A DNA stretch of 57,954 nt, taken from positions 164,566 through 222,519 of the forward strand of contig CACRSC010000062.1 of assembly GCA_902651635.1 (NCBI GenBank), given 5' to 3'. Source of the stretch: Mastigamoeba balamuthi (Eukaryota; Evosea; Mastigamoebida; Mastigamoebidae). This document shows, in pieces, positions 31,116-41,411 of this stretch. The notes below the pieces were generated by a model. The model ran no database searches. It was given only the letters and a program-made list of their open reading frames with translations, and was not told the DNA's origin. Every line of letters starts with the position of its first letter. Position 1 is the stretch's first letter. The translations under genes and the position numbers were made by a program.

Positions 31116-32154
31116 ATGAGCAAGCAGCACGAGAGCAGCCGCGTGAGCAACGCGGGGGCAGTGCTGGAGGAGCAGCTGCAGACGGCGTGGCTGCTGCGGA
31201 CGCTGGTGGTGCCCCACGAGTTGGTGCACGAGGACCTGGGGCCCCTGGCTCTCTCACTGCCCGCTGCCCTGGGCGCTGTCTGCCTCGGCTTCCCCGGGGC
31301 CTCGTCACCCTCCCTCGTGCGCCTCTTTCTGTCGTCGTGCTCGCGAGACCCCCTGCACTGCTGCCTTGCCACGTGTGCTGCTGTGGCCCGCTGACCCCCT
31401 CTGCGCAGGGCTGCTGCACGTGCCCTCGACGAAGACACTGCACTGCTTCTCGCTGTCTGTGCTGCGCTCTCCCATTGCCCCAGCATCGCAGCAGCGGCAG
31501 AACGCATCGTCTCCAAGTTCATCGGTATGGTCATTTGCATGGTTTAATGAACCAATGTTGGAATGGCACAGAGCTCAGATGTGTAGTGTGGAGTTCTGCG
31601 CTGCTGCTGATTCTGGAGGCACTGCAGTCGGGCAGCTCTGCTACAATTCTGGAGGTCGTGGACCAATTTGCCCACCAGGGCAGGACGATTTGTGCTGCCG
31701 AGGGCAGCAGTGATCTCTCAGACTTCGTGTCTTCCAGTGTCTCTGTTTGCCTGATCAAAGGAGCGTGTCGTGTGGGCTCCGTTGATGCCCTTGAGATGCT
31801 GTGCAGTGCTCTGTTCATGCTGGGAAAACTCGATGATGCCACCGGATCTGCAGCACTGGAGGCTGCCTGCTGCTCGGGCAGTGAGGAGGTTGTGCGCAGG
31901 CTGGCGCAGCCCCCGTTCTGTCTCACTGGCATGAGCAATGATCATGAAGTGCTGCTGACTACTGACTTCCCAGACATTTCCCCCATTGAGTTGATGCACT
32001 TCGCATGGTACATGAGCAAACTGCAGTGTGCGCTCGAGGAGGCCAGCAGGCGAAACTTCCCTGCTGTTATAGACGAGCTCGTGCAGTCACCCTACAACGT
32101 TACGGATGACAGAATTGTACTCTACTGCAGTCTGTACAGTGCCTGCTTCCACGG
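31116..32154 (+). pseudogene. Ankyrin-like repeat gene F, 5' part (cut by transposon)
   Basis: Starts MSKQHESSRVSNAGAVLEEQ, then LQTAWLLRTLVVPHELVHED. Exon 1 is 31116-31524 and intron 1 31525-31571 (47 nt, GTATGG...CACAG). The rest continues in one frame (WSSALLLILEALQSGSS ... LIKGACRVGSVDALE ... LEAACCSGSEEVVRRLAQPP). The usual intron 2 donor GTGGCACG is altered to GGGCAGGACG and the region reads through. Two defects: an in-frame TGA at 31392-31394, where B has TGG (Trp), and insertion of a 6277-bp transposon after 32154. The coding sequence resumes at 38442. Confidence 0.85.
32145..32154. repeat. Target-site duplication, left copy
   Basis: GCTTCCACGG, identical to 38432-38441 on the other side of the element. 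Confidence 0.9.
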
Positions 32155-32172
32155 TGATGGGCAGGAATTCCC
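32155..32172 (+). repeat. Transposon left terminal inverted repeat
   Basis: TGATGGGCAGGAATTCCC. Similarity to the inverted right end continues imperfectly for about 15 more bases. Confidence 0.95.
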
Positions 32173-32186
32173 CCGAAAAAGGTGTT

Positions 32187-32695
32187 TTATGCCGGTGGTT
32201 TTCGTCTGTTGGAAAAAATGTGCCGTGCGTTGTGAGGTAAGCTCGGAATTGGCTGTCCCTCACAACACGAGCAGAAGGCCCATAAGCGAGTGTGTGTACA
32301 AAATCGCGCACGATTCTGAATGGGCAGGACTGAGAACTGGGGCCTGGAACAAGGGTATTATATGTCGGCGGTTATGTCGGCGGTTATTGTTGCCGGCACA
32401 TGCTGTGCCGCCAGCATATAGTATATGCCGCCAGCATATAGCATATGCCGCCGGCATATACTATATGCCGCCGGCATAAAATTCTGTGCCGCCGGCTATG
32501 CCGCCGGCATATAAATGTGTGTGAATAAAGGGGGAGGGAATTTGACGTACAGCATTGCTCACGGCCTGGCGCAGGGCTGTGCGAGCATCCTGGAGACTCA
32601 TGGTGTCGATGTCGTGGATGTCCCAGGCCTCCGTGGGCTGCAGAGACCACCACGTGCGCTTTGCAGGAGCTCCAGGGGCCCTAAGCATCTCGCGG

Positions 32696-32733
<38 letters not shown>

Positions 32734-35156
32734 GGCTGGTGCCAGACACCGCTGGATCTTCAAAGGCGAACGAGGAAGGAGGCGTTGCGGTGCAGCTGGT
32801 GCAGCTGGAGCCACGTCCTCGTCGTTGCTTTCCTCCCTCGTCCTCTTGCGTGTTGTTGTCTTCTCCTTGTGCTCCTCCTGGTCGTCGTCCACGTTGCACT
32901 CCACCACCTTCTTGCCTCGCAGCTCGTCAATGGACTCGGAGCTGGAGCTCTCAGCCTCGTCTCCAGATGCAGAAGACGTTTCCTTGCTGGCCTGCTGGGC
33001 TCCCTTGATCTTGTCCTTGATGCTCCGCACAGCATTCAGCATGGCTTTGGGGCCATCCATGGCACGCCCCCTCGCACTGAGGCGGCTGAGGCGACGCACC
33101 TCAGCTGCAACTGCAGTCAGCGACGTTGTCGCATTCTGCACGGTGTTGTCCGTCGGGTCCCAGAACGGCGTGGTGAAGTACAACACCTCCAGGCAGTCAG
33201 TCCTTGCCTGGACTGCCTCCTCCTTGGTCGGAATGACCCTGTTCCTGGTCAGGGTGGAGATGGCGATGATGGAGGCCTGCACAACAGCGTTGTCGTAGTC
33301 CTGGCGTGCCGCAGGCGTCGTTGCCTGCCTGTACTGCTGCAGCAGTGGGCTGAAATGCATGTTAGACTGGTTATGCCGGCAACTTTTTCTATATGCCGCC
33401 GGCATATAATTATGCCGGCCATTATGCCGCCGGCATATAATTATGCCGGCCATTATGCCGCCGGCATATAGCTTTATGCCGGCGGCACATAAACGAAAAA
33501 CAGTAAAGTCACAAAAATGATGAAAGCAATTGAAAAACAAGTGAAAGACAGAGGAAATACGTACAAATTGATTGCGCCCTCGCAGTTGCGCAGGATGTAG
33601 TCGATGTAGAAGCGCTGCCGTGCTGTCAGCACAACAGGGTGCCTTACAGCACCACAGGGGATGCTGATCACCGTGTTCTTCTTCTGCACGCCAGCCACTG
33701 AAAACGCCGGGTTGAGGACGAGGCAGTTCAACTGCTTCTTCATGCTGGTGTTGACCGGAATGATGAGGTTGAGGAGAACAACGAGAGTCCACTCGTCCTC
33801 CACGCAGGCCCAGTACACACTGCCGGACTGCAGCAACGTGGCCCGTTTGCCGGATTCCATGCGGCAAACGTCCCAGAAGTACACGTCACGCAGGCCCATG
33901 CGACGAGGGCCAGTCACGAAGCATGGGACAGTCATTGACCCGATCACTGGCAGGTATGTCCCAGTCTGTATCGATTGAGTCAGACATAAGAATTGAGAAT
34001 GAAATGCGTACTGATCTGGCACTGGCTTCCTTGGGAATCGTGCTGCTATCCGTGGTGATGTCTCCAGGGCGTGGTTGAGGGTACAGGGCCATGAGGTCAG
34101 CCCATTCGTGCTCGGAGCACTCTGCTGGGCGACCCGCCACACGGGGGTCCATGGCAGCAACCTGCTGCCTGGTGCGCACCCCAGCACCCTGGAATGCCCC
34201 CCAGTCACAGGAAGCTGAGGAAGCGGGCCAGGGCCGGGGCTTCTGCCACGGCTGCAGCTCCCTGGCACCAGAGGAAGCAGGCCATCCCACGTTCCGGGCC
34301 TGCATGCTGGTGGGCTCAGCACTAGGGGCCCCCCCACTGTCGCTGTCGTCCTCGTCCCCCTCTTGGTCCTGTTGCTCGTCCTCCACGTTCTCCTCCTGCT
34401 CGTCCTGCTGCTTGTCCTGCTGCTCAGCCTCTGCATCGTCCTGCTGCTCGGTGTCACCGTCCTGCTGCTCAGTGTTCTTGTCCTGCTCCATCGGCTGCTC
34501 GTTCGCCTTCTCTGGCTCAATGTCCTGCTGCTGCTGGGGCTCGGGAGACAGCTCGGGCTCAGCGGCTGGTGCTGCTGCTGCTGCCATGGCCTCGCGTTCA
34601 ACTGGGGCTGCAGGTGATTGTGTCAGTGGCATATAGTTATGTGCCGGCTTATATGCCGGCGGCATAGAATTATATGCCGGCGGCATAATGGCCGGCATAA
34701 GTATGTGCCGGCGGCATAGAATTATATGCCGGCGGCATAGAATTTTATGCCGGCGGCATATAATTATATGCCGGCGGCATAATGGCCGGCATAAGTATGT
34801 GCCGGCGGCATATACTATGTACCGCCGGCACTGTCGCCGGTACAGAATTAAACCGCCGGCACATAGCGTGTGCCGGCAGATGATTGTGAGTTTGAAGAGG
34901 GAAGAACTCACCAGAACGGCATGCCATCGAGGCCTGCGGTGCAGGGGCTTGATCGGGGGATGAAGGCACACCCAGCCTCTCGCGCTCACGCTGTGCAACA
35001 CAGCGCATATACTGTTGGTATAGGGCGTATTCAACTTCAAACTCGGTGGGCTGGGAATGCTTGAGAAGGAGAACGAGTGGGAGTGAAGTGAATGCGGTGA
35101 CATACCTCGGGCTTCCCCTTCTTGGGGGTGCTTGGCGCAGATGGCGTGGTTGACAT
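32187..35156 (-). CDS. Transposon gene 1, unknown protein (707 residues)
   Basis: Proposed exons (minus order): 35106-35156, 34912-35050, 34012-34607, 33565-33965, 32563-33349, 32187-32336. All phases agree. Donors are strong (GTATGT, GTGAGT, GTACGC, GTACGT, GTGAGC). It starts MSTTPSAPSTPKKGKPE. Exon 3 is Gln/Glu/Asp-rich and acidic. Exon 4 is the best-folded part (GLRDVYFWDVCRMESGKRA, YIDYILRNCEGAIN). Exon 5 has a Ser/Glu stretch, basic KRTREES, and an Ala run. Exon 6 encodes a Cys-rich tail (ARFCTHTRLWAFCSCCEGQP) and stops 15 bp inside the left terminal repeat. No known family recognised. An accessory or DNA-binding partner of the gene 2 product is inferred only from position. Confidence 0.7.
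32375..32517. repeat. Palindrome cluster 1 (gene 1 intron 5)
   Basis: Several copies of TATGCCGCCGGCATA and variants (GTGCCGCCAGCATA). The central base is C on the plus strand. Confidence 0.9.
33368..33494. repeat. Palindrome cluster 2 (gene 1 intron 4)
   Basis: Three TATGCCGCCGGCATATA units alternate with the even palindrome ATTATGCCGGCCAT; the last unit is inverted. Confidence 0.9.
34628..34882. repeat. Palindrome cluster 3 (gene 1 intron 2)
   Basis: The longest cluster: about eight TATGCCGGCGGCATA units (central G), with shorter GGCCGGCATAA pieces and decayed ACCGCCGGCAC units at its right edge. Confidence 0.9.
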
Positions 35157-35262
35157 CGGCTTGTAGGAGCTTGTAGGACAACCCAAACAATTTTTGAAAA
35201 ATGATGTCATCTGCCGGCGGCACATAATATCTGCCGGCGGCACAGCTGCAGGCATAGCAGGG
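35157..35262. promoter_or_regulatory. Divergent transposon promoter with palindrome cluster 4
   Basis: 106 bp between the start codons of gene 1 and gene 2. It contains CTGCCGGCGGCACATAATAT and CTGCCGGCGGCAC at 35210-35245, so the repeat is placed where it could affect both genes. Confidence 0.7.
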
Positions 35263-38080
35263 ATGGAAGCCGAAGATGGCGCCTGGCCTATTCGCGGCAA
35301 GTACAAGTGCAGTACGCATGTGCACAAGGCTCAACTGGGCCCAGCCGACGTCCCAGACGGCGACCCAGTTGACCCAGACCTGTGTCATGTTCGGGCACTC
35401 GAGGCACAGGTCAGGAACCTCAGGCAACAGAACAGGCGGCTCAGCACTCAGCTGGAGGTGTACAAGGGCATCGATAGACGGAATCCAGCTCAGGTGCGTG
35501 CTGCAAAACACGAGCTGCAGACTGCCGTGGAACCCACAGGGCTGGAGGAGGCCACGTTTCCTCAGTACATTGCTGCACTGAGGCAGACGATGCCCAGCTT
35601 AATGCTCGTTCTGTGCTCTCTCCTGGGCTACAAGGACTCAGCCCCTGACAACGACCTGGCCATGCGTGTGCTCGCCATATACGTCATCTGTGCACGCAGC
35701 TATTCACAGAGAAAGGACGTGCACTTCAGCATGTTGCTTTCCTGCCGTCTGTGGAGTCATACTACTCCTACAGCTGTGTGGGACCTGTTTCGCCAGCTTC
35801 GACTCGTGTACGATCGCAAAACGACAACGAACAAGCTGGATAAGGCCAGGCACAAGCAGGCCATGCTGCTGCAGAAACACTGTGTGCAGGTTGCAGACAA
35901 CCTGCAGGTGGCTGTAGGGTGCGGTTTCCAGCGTCTGGACAGGCATGCCACGATGCTGCATGGTGTGGTGTGGGGGGGAATAGTACCCAATGACGACTAC
36001 CTCCAGAGAGTGCAGTCGGACACGCTCTACACACTTACAGTACGTTGTTTTTGTTAAATTAGCTGTCCTACGTGCTGCTGGCATATAATTATATGCCGGC
36101 GGCACATAATTATATGCCGGCGGCATAATGGCCGGCATAATTATATGCCGGCGGCATAATGGCCGGCATAATTATATGCCGGCGGCATATAATTAGATGC
36201 CAGCACAGAGCATATTGTGGCATCTCACTTTGCATCACTCCAGCAACAAACTGACCTGCCTGATATTTGCAGGAGGGTGTCGTACTTCCCAATGTACTGC
36301 CCAGGGGTGTTCTGCCCTCAGAACAGCCACCTGATGACGTGCAGCAAACCGTGGAGTTGTGTGCAATGTACTGCCCACTGGTGCCACACTCCCCTGTCCT
36401 ACCTCTCGAGTGCAGCTCCTGCACTTTTGCGTGGATGTCTCTGTCTGGCAGCTCTCTGTCATGCCCACGACCTGTCAAGGAGGTGCTGGGAGAGGTTGTT
36501 CGTCGGGCTTTCTTCTGGGGGATGTACTGCAACAAGACAGGGTGCCCGTTGTCAGTTCCTCCTGTGGAGAGCTGCAACAGGCATCTGTCCACACTCATCA
36601 GCTGCCAGATGTGGACTGGTGGCAGCACAGAGTCTGCACAGACTGCCTCTTATACGGACATGGTCCGTTTCGTGGAGGAGACTCGGTTGGGAGTGGCCAC
36701 AGGAGGCATTGGTGCCCAGCTGCCCCTGATGCCGGTGTTCGAGGGCGACCAGCAGGTGTTCTCCAAGCTATGGCGAATGCGTGACCAGGAAGAGAGCCCA
36801 CTGCACAGTACAATCATCCCATCACTGGCTGGCTGGCACCAGATGAAAACAATGGCCTTTGCAATCAGGGAGATGTGGGACTGCCTCATTACCCCGACTC
36901 TGGCTTTCCTGGGTCGCAAGGGAACAAAGGACATGCTCAAGAACTTCATTCAGCTGGATGACACGATCGTGCTTCTGGTCTCTGCCCTGCTGCCATGGGT
37001 GCTGCAGACTGTCACGTCCCACCCGAGCTATGACCCCACAGTTCTGATGTCGATCAACTGTCTTGCCCAGTGTCACGACATTCCCTCTCGTCCCCGAAGT
37101 CTTCTGTGCTTCTGCCTGCACTACGGGCTGCCCTACTGCTACATGAGGGCCACAGTACGTGCTGGGAGGTCTCTGGAGTTCATAGGGCTCCTGCAGCTCT
37201 GTCCACAGCTGTTCTACGCCACTCGTCACCACCAGTATAAGGTTATGACTGCCCAGTTTCTCAGTTTATGGATTGCTGGTGGCTTGCATCCGACTCACAG
37301 GGCTGCTATACTCGAGACCATCACTCTTCGAACGAATAGGGCCAGTCCTTATGCTCACTGCAGTGATGACTGCTGTGAAAAGGTCCGTTTTCCTCTTATG
37401 CCGTTGTATATGCCGCCGGCACATAATTATATGCCGCCGGCACATGCATTATGCCGCCGGCATAATTTTCTATGCCGCCGGCATATGTTATATGCCGCCG
37501 GCATAATTTATATGCCGCCGGCATAAGTGCCATAAAAACAACATAACTTCATCTAATTCACTCATTGCAACACACTGTACTCTCACAGATGGTAAGAAGC
37601 ATCAAGGCGCACTGCAAGGCATCCCTGCCATCAATCCAGCAGCATTCCAGGCTCATCTCAGTTGCCAAGGACAATGACAACTGGTTGGAGCACTGTGTTC
37701 ATCCAGATTCGCCCTTCAATTGTGATGCTGATGCTCAGGGGCTGCGCTACAGGCTCAGCACCATCAAGGGAACTACTGAGGAGGTCAAACGCCTTGGAGA
37801 GCACATCATGCAGGTGACTCGTCATGCAGAAAGAGAGTCTCCTGTTTGGAGCAATGCGAACCTGGACTCCTGGCTCTCCAACTCCAACGAACTACTCTCG
37901 ACCAGTCCTCTGCAGATGGACCTCGAGATGTTTGAAGAGGGATTCATCAACCCAGATGCGTCCTTCGATGGCCTGAACGACGTTATGGCTGATCCAAAGG
38001 ACTGCCTCATGGATTGTGCTGAGTGCAGTGATGACGATGATGCCCTCTCCTCTGATGAATCTGACCCTGAGTGTGACTAA
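35263..38080 (+). CDS. Transposon gene 2, putative transposase (DUF6589-like, 792 residues)
   Basis: Exons: 35263-36039, 36273-37382, 37589-38080, all introns phase 0 with GTACGT and GTCCGT donors. A coiled-coil-like segment lies near residues 45-75 (ALEAQVRNLRQQNRRLSTQL). Exon 2 contains PVFEGDQQVFSKLWRMRD, then IIPSLAGWHQMKTMAFAIRE and KGTKDMLKNFI. The spacing of GDQ, then W-H about 30 residues on, recalls DUF6589 proteins of fungi and animals, which have an RNase H-like transposase look; this match is from memory of the pattern and is tentative. The C-terminus is acidic (SDDDDALSSDESDPECD). The frame is intact. As the larger conserved product it is the best transposase candidate. Confidence 0.7.
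36081..36201. repeat. Palindrome cluster 5 (gene 2 intron 1)
   Basis: Four TATGCCGGCGGCATA-type units (central G) alternate with AATGGCCGGCATAATTA. Confidence 0.9.
37398..37530. repeat. Palindrome cluster 6 (gene 2 intron 2)
   Basis: Six TATGCCGCCGGCAYA units (central C) fill most of the intron. Confidence 0.9.
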
Positions 38081-38179
38081 AGCAATGGAACCAGTTGGTT
38101 ATTACAATTGAAAGCCACTGCGTCTGCTTTGAATGTCTTCTTGATTACCATTGACCACAAAACGACAGAAACTCTTCAT

Positions 38180-38292
38180 GCCGACTCATAGGCCGGCATA
38201 TATGCTGGCATATACACTGTGCCGCCGGCATAGTTGATGGCCGAGCTGTGCCGCCGGCACATAGCCCGGCACATATGCTGGCACATATCGCC
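38180..38292. repeat. Palindrome cluster 7 (right subterminal region)
   Basis: Decayed units (TAGGCCGGCATATATGCTGG, TGTGCCGCCGGCACATAG) between the gene 2 stop and the right end. No matching cluster lies outside the left-most exon of gene 1. Confidence 0.85.
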
Positions 38293-38413
38293 TTTGTCAC
38301 TAATCACTTGATTTGAAAAATTTCTGTGAAATCGTGCTTCAAATGCGTACAAGAGCTTCTGATATTAAGGGCATGTGCTATTCATCAATTGTTACGATTT
38401 TGACCCTTTTGAT

Positions 38414-38431
38414 GGGAATTCCTGCCCATCA
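38414..38431 (-). repeat. Transposon right terminal inverted repeat
   Basis: GGGAATTCCTGCCCATCA, the exact reverse complement of the left end. Confidence 0.95.
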
Positions 38432-38441
38432 GCTTCCACGG
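38432..38441. repeat. Target-site duplication, right copy
   Basis: GCTTCCACGG, followed directly by the resumed gene F reading frame. Confidence 0.9.
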
Positions 38442-38922
38442 ATGCCCTGACGCCATTGTGGCCCTGGGCTGGTTCGCAAACCTGTACATCAGGAGTTTTC
38501 TTCTCATGTGCATGGTGGAGGCGTGCACCAATGGGTTCTCCGACGTGGTGCGCCTGCTGTCACAGCCTTCATACAGCCTGGGCCGTGCAGACATCAGCCT
38601 CCGTGACTTGATGATATTGTTCACCAGAGCAGTTGACTGCGGCAATGCCGAGATGGTCAGGGTGCTGGCCCGCCCTCCTTTCAGTGTCACCAAGGGCAAA
38701 CTGGGCAGCACCAGGTGTGGAACCGCTGTGACCTGGTCTGCAAGTCTGGCCAATGCCGAGATGCTGCGCGTGTTGGCCGAAGAGCCACTGTGCTTTGGGA
38801 GGGAGCAGGCAGAGACTGCCAGAAGCATGGGTCTGCACGAAGCTGCGTCAGAGGATATTGGGCAGGTTCTCCGTGGGCCGCCATACTGCATGGGCGACAG
38901 CATATCCTTGCTGGTGTGTTGA
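38432..38922 (+). pseudogene. Ankyrin-like repeat gene F, 3' part
   Basis: The second half of the gene opened at 31116. The frame entering from the left duplication continues CPDAIVALGWF, matching CPEVFVALRKY of A. It then shows TNGFSDVVRLLSQPSYSL, CGNAEMVRVLARPPFSVTKG and NAEMLRVLAEEPLCFGREQA, ending GPPYCMGDSISLLVC. No further frameshift is present, so apart from the exon 1 TGA the pre-insertion gene would have been whole. Confidence 0.88.
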
Positions 38923-39269
38923 CATCTTCGTCCACGTCCTTCATGAGAAGAGTGCCATGGAGGTAATGAGAACGTTCTCAATGCTACTGTTGGTGTAGGC
39001 CCAACAACTACCTCAGAGCAGACTGAATAAGTCGAAGTAGGAACAGCGCCTTGGACTGAGATGAGTGGGTTGCCATGGTGCAACCCGCTGTCTGCTCTTT
39101 GCTCTCCCACAGACCAGCATTGTGGCTTCCATAACCGCTGTTGAATATCAGTATAAAGATGGGCTGAGTTTGCATACCGACTGAGGTGAAGCACACGAGC
39201 AGAACAGTAAGATGTGAAGTCCCCCACTGTCTCTTGACATGCTGGCCAGTGCTTCATTTTCCCTGTAGG
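38923..39269. other. Spacer downstream of gene F
   Basis: No supported feature. Confidence 0.4.
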
Positions 39270-39400
39270 CACTCGAATCTGCCAGCAGCTCAGTTGCACT
39301 GGTGGCTGCATGCGTGTGGTTCAGGCAATGATGATGTCGTGTGCAGGCTCGCACAGCCACCGCACAGCCTCGCAAGTGTACATGTCAAGGTGACAGTACA
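39270..39400 (+). pseudogene. Fragment of another ankyrin-like copy
   Basis: One frame reads HACGSGNDDVVCRLAQPPHSL, matching AACCSGSEEVVRRLAQPPFCL of gene F. The preceding ALESASSSVAL lies in a different frame, so a frameshift is present. A tandem partial copy on the same strand as F. Confidence 0.65.
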
Positions 39401-39421
39401 GCACTGCAGAGCCCACACAAA

Positions 39422-39640
39422 GGGGCTTCAGAGCCAAGGTCAGGGCAAGCTTTAAAACGCCGTTTCGAGGTCTCTGGGATGCCCCTGGTGCAATGTATGT
39501 ATTTTTCAAAAAAGGTGCCCTTCAGAGCCGAGGTCAGGGCAAGCTTAAAAAGTGTCGTTTCAGTTTTTCTCGGGAAGCCAGGAGTAAATGTATGCATTTT
39601 CTCCAAAAAGTGCTCTACAGAGCCGAGGTCACCCCAAACA
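39422..39640. repeat. Tandem repeat of about 93 bp, two full copies and part of a third
   Basis: Units begin near 39424, 39518 and 39612 with CAGAGCCGAGGTCAGGGCAA (third copy diverges after AGGTCA) and contain AATGTATG-ATTTT-CAAAAA at the same offset. Noncoding. Confidence 0.75.
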
Positions 39641-39783
39641 CCCCAAACCAAAACCTTAGTAGAAAGTGAAAAAAAGAGAAAGTGGAAAAGAGAGAAATCC
39701 TAAATGGTTTCACCCAAAACACCTCCTGCCCTGACCTCGGCCATGAAGCCTCATATCATTGGAAACACAGAATAACAAAGGCT

Positions 39784-40270
39784 TTACCTTCCCAACATCA
39801 TGTTCAGAACAATTAGAAAGGCAATGACACCACCTACAAAGTACATCGAGTCCAAACGGGATGACTCACTGGTGGAAACACCCATGACATTCTTGGCCAC
39901 TGTCTTAACTGGATCTGCCCTGACAGTCTGGTCTTTGGGGTTGTCATGAATGCTGTGATATGCCATCTTAGTGTAAAGAGTATGTGTGACATCACACTCA
40001 TCTGCTCTGAGAGTGATATTCCTCTCCTTGTTCCTATATGGTGCATCCCAGTATGTGACCTCTGAGCTCTTAATGACAGAAGGGCAGTTTGGATCCCCAG
40101 GAAGTCTTAGAGGCCCACTAAGCATGTCTGCATTGGTCATCTGGGACCATGAACCGCATCAGAGAGGAAGGTCTCTATGACTCCAACTGTATGGTTATTC
40201 ACGGTTTTCTCATTGCCATTCATGACATTCTCCAGTGCACTACCGAATTTTGCCCATTTTCACCTCGTTT
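39784..40270 (-). pseudogene. Unidentified gene remnant with a C-terminal membrane anchor
   Basis: An open frame at 39784-40140 (118 codons) starts MTNADMLSGPLRLPGDPNCP and ends with a hydrophobic helix (SMYFVGGVIAFLIVLNMMLG). Protein-like sequence continues upstream in another frame to about 40270 (NNHTVGVIETFLSDAVHG), so a frameshift separates the two. No family recognised. Codon use and composition differ from the GC-rich host genes, which may mean a mobile or virus-derived origin, but nothing proves this. Confidence 0.4.
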
Positions 40271-40639
40271 CTTACAAGTGGTGAGGCAGGATGGCGATAG
40301 TGAGGGCTCAGAGCACCGGGAATGACACCCTTGAGCTGCTTATCTCCCTGGACTCTGCCTCTGCTACCGTGAACAGCCAGGAGATCAGGTGTGTTGCTCA
40401 TTGTTCCCTTGAGTTGTTTTAGAATAACTAATTTCCTCGTAGGATTCCCCTGCCTAACGAGTACGTGACAGCTTCTCTTCTGCCTCCGGTGCCCCCGCCT
40501 ATGCCTGCCTATGAGGCCATCTCTGCTGTGCCTGTTTCTGCCTCCGACATTTTGGAGAAGCCAATCATAGTCGAACCCAAACCTGAACTGCCAGGCGAAA
40601 TGGGGCCGATGGAGACAACGGAGCACCTGGAGGATGGCA

Positions 40640-41035
40640 TTATATTTGACTCCAACCCGGTCTACACAAACTAACTATGAGGTCAACACTCTCTTCAACT
40701 TTCTGAGTCAGCCTCTGAGTTCGGTACACCCAGTGATCAATCTTAATTGGGCTCTTTTCCTCGGGTGTCCCCTTTCTCTGCAGTGTGTTATCGACAATGT
40801 TCGTCTCGGGGTAGAAATCACCAGCAAGCTCGACCTCGAGATGTCTGATATGCTCACCACCCAGAAGGATCACATCAAGATGCAGCTGACTGATGGCACC
40901 TACACTGTTTTCGTCTTCACATACCTTTTCAGGTGGAGCACTCAGGAAGTAGTTTTTCACTTGATGAAGAAAATGTTCACTCCCCTGGTGATGCACTTTT
41001 CTGAACTCAAGGGCGAGTGCAGTGACTTTGTTCAT
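40640..41035 (-). other. Unidentified ORF, 131 codons
   Basis: Charged, protein-like composition (LHLDVILLGGEHIRHLEVEL). The opposite strand also has an open frame over the same bases, so strand is uncertain. Lies between the two other minus-strand remnants and may belong to the same decayed unit. Confidence 0.3.
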
Positions 41036-41411
41036 GTGTCTCCTTAGGCATTCTCACCCCTTGTGTATTCATGCTCCTGCCCTTTGGCATTCCCAGCTTC
41101 TACCCCTTTGGTGCTCATTTCTCCACCCCTTTTCGTTATCGGCTCTTACATCTTTTCTCGCCCCTTTTCATTATCGGCTCTTACATCTTTCTTGCCCAGC
41201 TCTAATGGTTTCCCGCCCTGAGGCCCACCTGGCCTTCTGTGCTTGAACACACTCACATCCCACAAGGACGTCCAAAAGACTCAACATTTGGCCACTTTGG
41301 GCAAAAGAGTGTTTTATTCTGTCGTTTCAATCAGGGAGCGAAACGCGGAACCTGTCCCCACACCCACAACTGCTTAAGTGGATGGGCAAAACACCTTGTG
41401 AACATCCCTAA

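Larger units (their letters stand above)
32155..38431. mobile_element. 6277-bp DNA transposon with two divergent genes and palindrome-rich introns
   Basis: Perfect 18-bp terminal inverted repeats (TGATGGGCAGGAATTCCC at 32155-32172, complement at 38414-38431) are flanked by a perfect 10-bp duplication GCTTCCACGG. Deleting the element and one duplication joins the two halves of gene F in frame, which fixes the boundaries. Inside are a six-exon minus gene (32187-35156) and a three-exon plus gene (35263-38080) sharing a 106-bp promoter. Seven clusters of TATGCCG-N-CGGCATA palindromes lie in five introns, the promoter and the right end. The superfamily is not clear. A 10-bp duplication fits Mutator-like length, but no MULE motif is seen. 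Perfect ends suggest recent movement. Confidence 0.9.

Noticed and set aside
32375-38292. CRISPR-like interpretation of the regular palindromes
   Set aside because: Spacing is irregular, spacers are AT-rich and similar to each other, and the host is eukaryotic.
32155-38431. Assignment of the 6.3-kb element to hAT, Mutator or CACTA
   Set aside because: The 10-bp duplication and TGATGGGC ends do not fit hAT (8 bp) or CACTA (2-3 bp, CAC ends), and no MULE catalytic or zinc-finger motif is visible.
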